Below are positions 59,263-64,000 of a stretch of 64,000 nucleotides of DNA, piece after piece (positions within the stretch are counted from its first letter, which is position 1; each line of letters opens with the position of its first letter). Source of the DNA: Costus lasius (Eukaryota > Streptophyta > Magnoliopsida > Zingiberales > Costaceae); contig CM050446.2 in NCBI GenBank assembly GCA_027563935.2, positions 33,793,501 through 33,857,500 of the forward strand, read 5' to 3'. A program made the translations under genes and the position numbers. The notes under the pieces are model-generated. The model saw only the letters and a list, made by a program, of their open reading frames with translations. It did not search any database and was not told the DNA's origin.

Positions 59263-61136
59263 TGTTGTGTCCGCAAGTGCACGGATACTCGAAGTAATAA
59301 AATAGATATCGAACCACAGAGACCTTATTGTCAAGTATTGAATAATCGATTTTTCGCTAGCTAGGAAATCGGAAAATAGTGAATCAAACTATCAAAAAGA
59401 ACACGGAGAAAATATCAGAGAGGAAATCGGGTCTAGGGGTTCATCTACTTTAATTTCTAATGACTAGATTAAGATAAGTATTTGTCAATCTAATTCTATT
59501 ATGGTAAAGGTAAAATTTACTTTATAAATAAATTGTCTCGCTCTCACGCAGACAATCATACAAAGAATCGATCCCACTCTCGCGCAAGATCTATTCAATG
59601 CTAAAAATAAGTAAACCATCAGCTAAGAACTCAAGGATCACTCTCGTGCATCAGAATTCTAGGTTGATCACCTCAAGTGGAAACTCAAAGATCACTCTCG
59701 TGCATCCGAGTCTCAACACTAGTTTTACTCAAGGGTTTCCAACGACTCGATACTCAATCTGTTGCAATATCAAATCAAGTCTACACATTAACTCAATCTA
59801 AAGTATCAGAAATTCAACATGACAATAAAATCACTAAAAATCAGAATTCGAAGGACTACCTAATCTCTTACGATAGTTCCAAACTCAACAATTCCTAGGG
59901 TTCCGAATTTCAAACAATCAACCTCTCGGTCTATTTTGCAAAACTCTAAAACATGCTGATATTTAAGACACAAAGGAGAATTAAAGAACAATCAATCATA
60001 AGAGTAAAATTATCATAATAAGATCAGTTGACAAAATTAGGGTTTTCTAGCCATTATGAAACAAAGAGATTACACCTCCATGTCCCAAAGAAAGATTAAG
60101 CTACCATGATGAAGGAATTACAATAAAACATGTTTTCAGAGTGATAAGGAATCGAAAAGAGGGAAGAAAGATTACAAAACAGGGCTATAATGAAATTACA
60201 GCCCGTAATATGCTTTGAACAGCGCTGTCACCACTATTATGTCGATTTCTCCTTCAATTCAACTCCGAATGCTCTGGAACTTGAGATCCGTGTTCTCCTT
60301 CACTAGGTGAAGCACTCTGTCAAATTTTGTGGCCGGAGGTGGTCTGTAGGTGGAGAACCGATGAACACTAGCAATTCCGCCTCTCCCTGAATTTCTCCGT
60401 GGATTCGTGATAAAATTCATTCTTTTCACTTTATGTGTTTTCGCATCTTAAAGACGAGTCCACCGCATCTTTCGGATCTCAATTTGGAGGTCTGGATCAA
60501 AAGATATGGTCTTTGCAAGAATCGGGCAAAAAAATCAGAATTCTAAGTTCCAAAATACGGCACCGTGAAGATTCATACGGCGGTGCCGTATTTTATTTTG
60601 TGAGTTCTGGGCACAAAATACGGTACCATGGAAAACTTCACGGTACTACCGTAATTCTTCAAAAAGTTTATGGTCAAAAACGTCGGAATATACGACACCA
60701 TGTAAACGACCACGGCAGTGCCGTATTTCCATTGAAACTTTCTGGTCAAAAACGTTGCAAAATACGGTACTGTGAGAGATTCTCTGGCAAATACGGTAGT
60801 GCCGTATTTTGCCCAGGAATGTCTGCTGAGAAATACGGTACTGTGAGAATTCGTCTGAAAAATACGGTAGTGCCGTATTTTATCTAGATGGTGTATTTTG
60901 GCTTGAAATTTGTTATGTAGACTCCTCTTGATGATTAGAACTCATTCGTACATTGATGTTGCTCGAAAACTAGTGATAATAATGCCTTTTTACCTAAAAT
61001 TGATCAAAAACCAAAGATTGTGTAGATTCTGAAGTATTTGGTAAAAAAGGGTATAAAAGCAAAGTAAAAGAGTAAGACTATGGCTCAAAAGACTACCAAA
61101 TAAGTATAAAAAACACTATGAAATTTGGAGTCATCA
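59263..61136 (-). repeat. 5' LTR of element B (1,874 bp)
   Basis: On the + strand it runs from TGTTGTGTCCGCAAGTG to TTTGGAGTCATCA. The distal 810 bp (60,327-61,136) are nearly the same as 48,233-49,038. The proximal half (59,263-60,320) has no close match at the other LTR. The palindromic array lies at 60,553-60,885. Confidence 0.85.
60553..60885. repeat. Palindromic repeat array, copy 2
   Basis: The same five units as at 48,458-48,784, with a few substitutions, for example TACGACACCATG in the third unit. Each unit can form a stem of 9-11 bp with a short loop. Confidence 0.75.
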
Positions 61137-61545
61137 GTGCCATCCGTGGAAAATCTGTATATCTTGGTCAGCTCGGAAAGTGTAAGTACAAACTCGGTGT
61201 TGTTGAGCTGGAAGGTTAGACTGCCATCATCATCATCAGTGTGGATGTTGGGTAGGAGATGTACGTAGGGTAGGAGATGGTGAAGAACTGATCCCACCCC
61301 ACGCGTTGGAAAAGCCACTGGATGTCATCGTGAAAGCCATGAGTGTTGAGTGTCCGGTGATCGAGATAGCATGTGGTGATGACCTACCGGCACATGAGTA
61401 GGTTGAGATTGGTCATCTGTTCGGGATCATGGCAAAGGATACCGTATGGCATGGGTGGCGTAGTAGGTGTAGCGCATGGCCGTAGTGCCGGAAGAGGAGG
61501 CTCGGCGCTTGGAGGTCACTTGCGTGGAGGCATTTTGGCGGCCCA
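61137..61545 (-). pseudogene. ATHILA ORF-1-like gene, N-terminal part
   Basis: The minus strand shows an MPPRK start, then in several frames MTNLNLLM, LDHRTLNTHGFHDDIQWLFQ, WDQFFTILPYVHLLPNI and DGSLTFQLNNTEFVLTLSEL, TKIYRFSTDGT. From memory this is the N-terminal pattern of the plant ATHILA ORF-1 family found in Athila-related elements; its role is unknown. Stops and frameshifts break it, and the LTR of B cuts it immediately after STDGT. Confidence 0.6.
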
Positions 61546-62437
61546 AAACTCATGGGAGACAAGAGGACGAGGTGTGTGTGTCATCGGACACGTTGGCAGC
61601 AAAGAGGTAAGGTCAGCAGTGATAGATCTGCAGGTGGTGGCTATAATCATAAAAATGGTGGCGCGGTGGCAAGAAGCCTAATTGGCACCAGAAATCAGCA
61701 AGGAGAGGTCGCTGGAGCCTGGTGGAGACGAGGGAGAGTGGCTGGAGGTCGATCGGGCACCGGAGGTGGCAGATCGGAGAGGCAGTGGCGCAGCTAGGGT
61801 TTTGCACGGGCATGTAAAGAGGGTGGGCACGCGGCGGAGTTTTTATAACTTGAGGATGCATAGCCGTGTATGCATACCCGGTCACCCCCGTGAAAACCCC
61901 GGCGAAGAAATGATCTAGATTTCACTTACTCGTCATGACCGTGAACCGATGCACGGGCACGCCCGTGCACACCTCGGCGCAAACTGCTAATGTCCATCAC
62001 GACCGTGCATGGATGCACGGCCAAACCCATGAGGGCTTCAGCGAAAAATTCCATCTCAAATTAATCACGGCCATGCGTCTCTTCACACCGCTGCCCGTGA
62101 ACGTCTCGGTGCACTCGTAGAAAAACATGACGAGTCGTTCATGGCTATGCATAGATGCACGGGTGTGACCGTGAACGTCTTGCAGGTGCCTAAAAAATCC
62201 AAAAAAATTACCATCAGCTGGGTACTATCTAGTAAGCATAAATATGAAAGAAAATTTAAAAATTATAAAGGCTAAGTAACCAAATATAAATAAAAGCTAT
62301 AAAGAGTTTAAATAAGAGATTGGGTTGCCTCCCAATAAGCGCTTCTTTAAGGTCACTAGCTTGACCATAAAAGAGTATCATGGTGTTTCATGTGTAGTAG
62401 AGGCGAAGTAAATGGCATGGAGCCTTTGCTTTCTTCA
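61546..62437 (-). other. Spacer of element C with palindromic array and leader
   Basis: No gene is supported. Minus-strand landmarks are the LGRQP-like motif near 62,330, five palindromic units with GTGCATGGATGCACGG-type cores (62,190-61,865), CAAAACCCTAGCTGCGCC near 61,800, and a CT-rich leader up to the extra ORF. Open frames on the + strand here (61,373-61,918) are chance in GC-rich sequence. Confidence 0.5.
61865..62190. repeat. Palindromic repeat array of the GGCCGTGCATGGATGCACGG type
   Basis: About five units, each with a TGCATxGATGCA palindrome, a CACGGGCACGCCCGTG palindrome and a CTCGGCGCA tail, spaced 50-80 bp. Four similar units lie at 47,828-48,066. Confidence 0.65.
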
Positions 62438-63250
62438 TTACCCAAAGATTGTACCTATTAAAATAAGAACAAAATATAAAAGTTTAACTTCAATTGTTTT
62501 CTCATGACATGGAATAGTAGGGTGGTGAAACTCATGAGCCCTCTCGATATCTCTCAAATCTTTGTCTTTAATTGCTCCTAGTGTTCTCTTCCTTAAGTTA
62601 ACTCCCATAGCATTTTCAGTTGAGATTGTGATAGCCATCATCCCATCGTCTTTCAGCCCGATAGAGTCGTTGGGTTTATCTTTGAAATGCTCTAGAAAAA
62701 TATCTAGGAAAAATTCTATATTGTCACTTGACTGTGCAGCACTTTCTCCCATCACTGCTGCACTGCAACTGGAGCCTGAAAAAGAACATTCTTTATTATT
62801 AGAAGAAAGATTAGATGATAGAATATTTCTGTCAATGCTAAAAGTCATCGTTCTGTGTGGGACATCTATCACGGCTCCCCGTCTATAACAAGGAATGGCC
62901 TTCCCAATATAAGAGGAAAAGTGGAATTCTCCATCATATCCAAGACCATAAAATCTACTGGGACAAAGAATTCTTTAATTTGGAGAGGCACATCCTTAGC
63001 AATTCCAAGTGGGTGAAGTCTAGAACTATTGGCAAGCCGAAGAACTTTAGATGTTGATTTAAGACTTCCCTAGTCTAATTTCCTGAAGCTGGAGAGCGAC
63101 ATGAATGACGCCGGCCCCCAAGTCCAAGAATCCTTTGTCAAATGTAACATTGCCAATCATGCATGGTACATCGAAACTACTAGGATCTTCGAGTTTAAGG
63201 GATGGCTGATTATGCATGCAAGTTGTAACATCTTTAGTCACCGCCACCAT
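62438..63250 (-). pseudogene. Element C protease and downstream segment
   Basis: The minus strand encodes DPSSFDVPCMIGNVTFDKG, the active site FLDLGAGVIHVAL (DLGAG instead of DLGAS), then shifted frames, and from 62,872 IDVPHRTMTFSIDR, the strand equivalent to B's GARIDVK segment. The following 120 residues (EFFLDIFLEHFKDKPND, DLRDIERAHEF) match no domain I know. The protease is broken by stops near 63,060. Confidence 0.7.
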
Positions 63251-63520
63251 CTTCTTAACGCCTGGTGTTTCAGAATGAGACTTCTCCTTTTGACTGGTAG
63301 ACTCCTTTTATACATTATCAATTTCATCAGTTTCAGAGTCCTCTAATTGCTCATCACCACCTACCATGATGGCATTATAATGCTCTCTCGGATTCGCTTC
63401 TAGTTGAGTCGGAAGCATGCCCGTGGCTCTTGAAGAAGAGTTGGTCTACTAAGCTAGCTGTGTAATCTGTGTCTCCAATATTTTTGAATGTGTGGTCATG
63501 GAATCCATCTTCAGATTTAG

Positions 63521-63958
63521 CTAGCGAATATATTCATTCACACTGTCGTTTTGCTTAATCTGGGTCACCATAAAATTCTCAAGCATTGATTCTAGTCTTG
63601 ACCTATGAGGTGGGTCTGGCTGCCTTTGATTAATAGGTGGAGGTTGCATTCTGGGAGGAGGCTTAAAATTAGATGAAGAGTTTGGATTAGAAAAATTTAC
63701 AGGAGGGACTTTCTCTTGGTTGAGCCTGTAGGAGAAATTCAGGTGATTTTTCCATCCTGGATTGTACATGCTCGAATAGGGATTGTTCTGATTTCTGAAG
63801 TTCTCAATAGTATTAACTTGTTCAGATGGAGTGCTCAAAATGTGGCAATCATCAACACCATGTCTTGACACTCCACAAACATCACAAGTCACAGAGTTAG
63901 CAGTAGAAACATTCATATAATCAATTTTTGATGAAAGTGAATCTACTTTTGCTACCAA
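63521..63958 (-). pseudogene. Element C gag C-terminus: zinc knuckle and linker
   Basis: The frame has a KVDSLSSKIDYM coil, the knuckle CDVCGVSRHGVDDC, the NPYSSMYNPGWKNHLNFSYR motif shared with B, a proline/asparagine-rich linker and a RSRLESMLENFMVTQIKQN coil. It ends in a stop at 63,521. The gag capsid would lie beyond the window end. It is a different subfamily from B by sequence. Confidence 0.82.
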
Positions 63959-64000
63959 GGAATTAATTATGTTCAGATCATACTTCCCTGAATTTCACAT

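Larger units (their letters stand above)
48233..61136 (-). mobile_element. Element B: Athila-like gag-protease retrotransposon, interrupted by a LINE
   Basis: The order on the minus strand is 5' LTR (59,263-61,136), tRNA-Asp PBS (59,239-59,256), gag (59,129-58,305), zinc knuckle and linker (58,250-57,726), protease (57,591-56,964, continuing 50,830-50,641 beyond the LINE), 3' UTR and 3' LTR start (49,038). Removing the LINE leaves about 2.3 kb of coding and no RT or integrase, so it depends on proteins supplied elsewhere. The tRNA-Asp primer is typical of Athila. Its 3' LTR is incomplete or mosaic, and I found no matching target duplication (GTGCC follows 61,136). Confidence 0.75.
61137..64000 (-). 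mobile_element. Element C: Athila-like gag-protease element with extra ORF, interrupted by B
   Basis: The order on the minus strand is gag linker and zinc knuckle (63,958-63,521), degraded protease (63,250-62,872), post-protease segment (62,872-62,438), LGRQP-like motif (about 62,343-62,320), palindromic array (62,190-61,865), CT-rich leader, and the start of an ATHILA ORF-1-like gene (about 61,540-61,137). It extends past the window end. No RT or integrase lies between protease and the extra ORF. It is broken at 61,136 by the 5' LTR of B. Confidence 0.65.

Noticed and set aside
59263..61136. Simple matched LTR pair for element B with a perfect duplication
   Set aside because: Only the U3 half matches the other LTR, and GTGCC after 61,136 has no counterpart at the presumed other end.

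Overview
The window is plant nuclear DNA made almost entirely of nested, decaying LTR retrotransposons, with one clear host gene. The evidence for a plant is a DREB/ERF-type AP2 transcription factor, Copia and Ty3/Gypsy elements with plant-type primer-binding sites (initiator tRNA-Met, tRNA-Asp), a chromovirus of the Tekay/Del kind and an L1-type LINE with a plant-style zf-RVT C-terminus. The GC-rich third positions of the host gene and the very long LTRs point to a monocot, but the species cannot be named from the sequence.

Left arm (1-16,414). An Athila-like non-autonomous element on the + strand (A) lies at 1-2,788. It is cut by the 3' LTR of a minus-strand Copia element (Copia-0, 2,789-4,732). 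The RNase H gene of Copia-0 is split by a 2.1-kb insertion flanked by an 8-bp direct repeat (4,971-7,094). A second, nearly complete Copia (Copia-1, 7,721-16,414, minus) then sits inside Copia-0, and its 5' LTR is truncated.

Host island (16,415-23,500). This AT-rich stretch holds the intronless ERF gene (17,475-18,041, +) with a TATA box. It also holds a GC-rich segment (about 20,640-21,640) that resembles, in reverse orientation, the cargo of the 8-bp-TSD insertion.

Right arm (23,500-64,000). This is a pile of minus-strand Athila-like pieces. A third Copia (Copia-2, 27,571-47,584, TSD CTTCA) is inserted in an Athila-family LTR. Inside Copia-2 is a young, apparently intact Tekay-type Gypsy element (32,200-43,171, + strand, TSD CCCAC, 3,098-bp LTRs with about three differences, one uninterrupted polyprotein of about 1,532 residues). 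To the right is a gag-protease Athila-like element (B) with 5' LTR 59,263-61,136 and a tRNA-Asp PBS. Its protease gene is split by a 6.1-kb LINE (50,842-56,951, +). B's 5' LTR in turn interrupts an ATHILA ORF-1-like gene of a related element (C, 61,137-64,000).

Most notable points: (i) the Athila-like elements keep gag and protease but show no reverse transcriptase or integrase in the space available, and their LTR/UTR regions carry two different arrays of short palindromic units; (ii) one LTR looks mosaic, near-identical to B in one half and of another subfamily in the other; (iii) the Tekay element looks recent and coding-competent; (iv) a 2.1-kb 8-bp-TSD insertion carries leader-like GC-rich sequence with a second diverged copy about 14 kb away. 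Apart from the ERF gene, all recognised coding sequence belongs to mobile elements.
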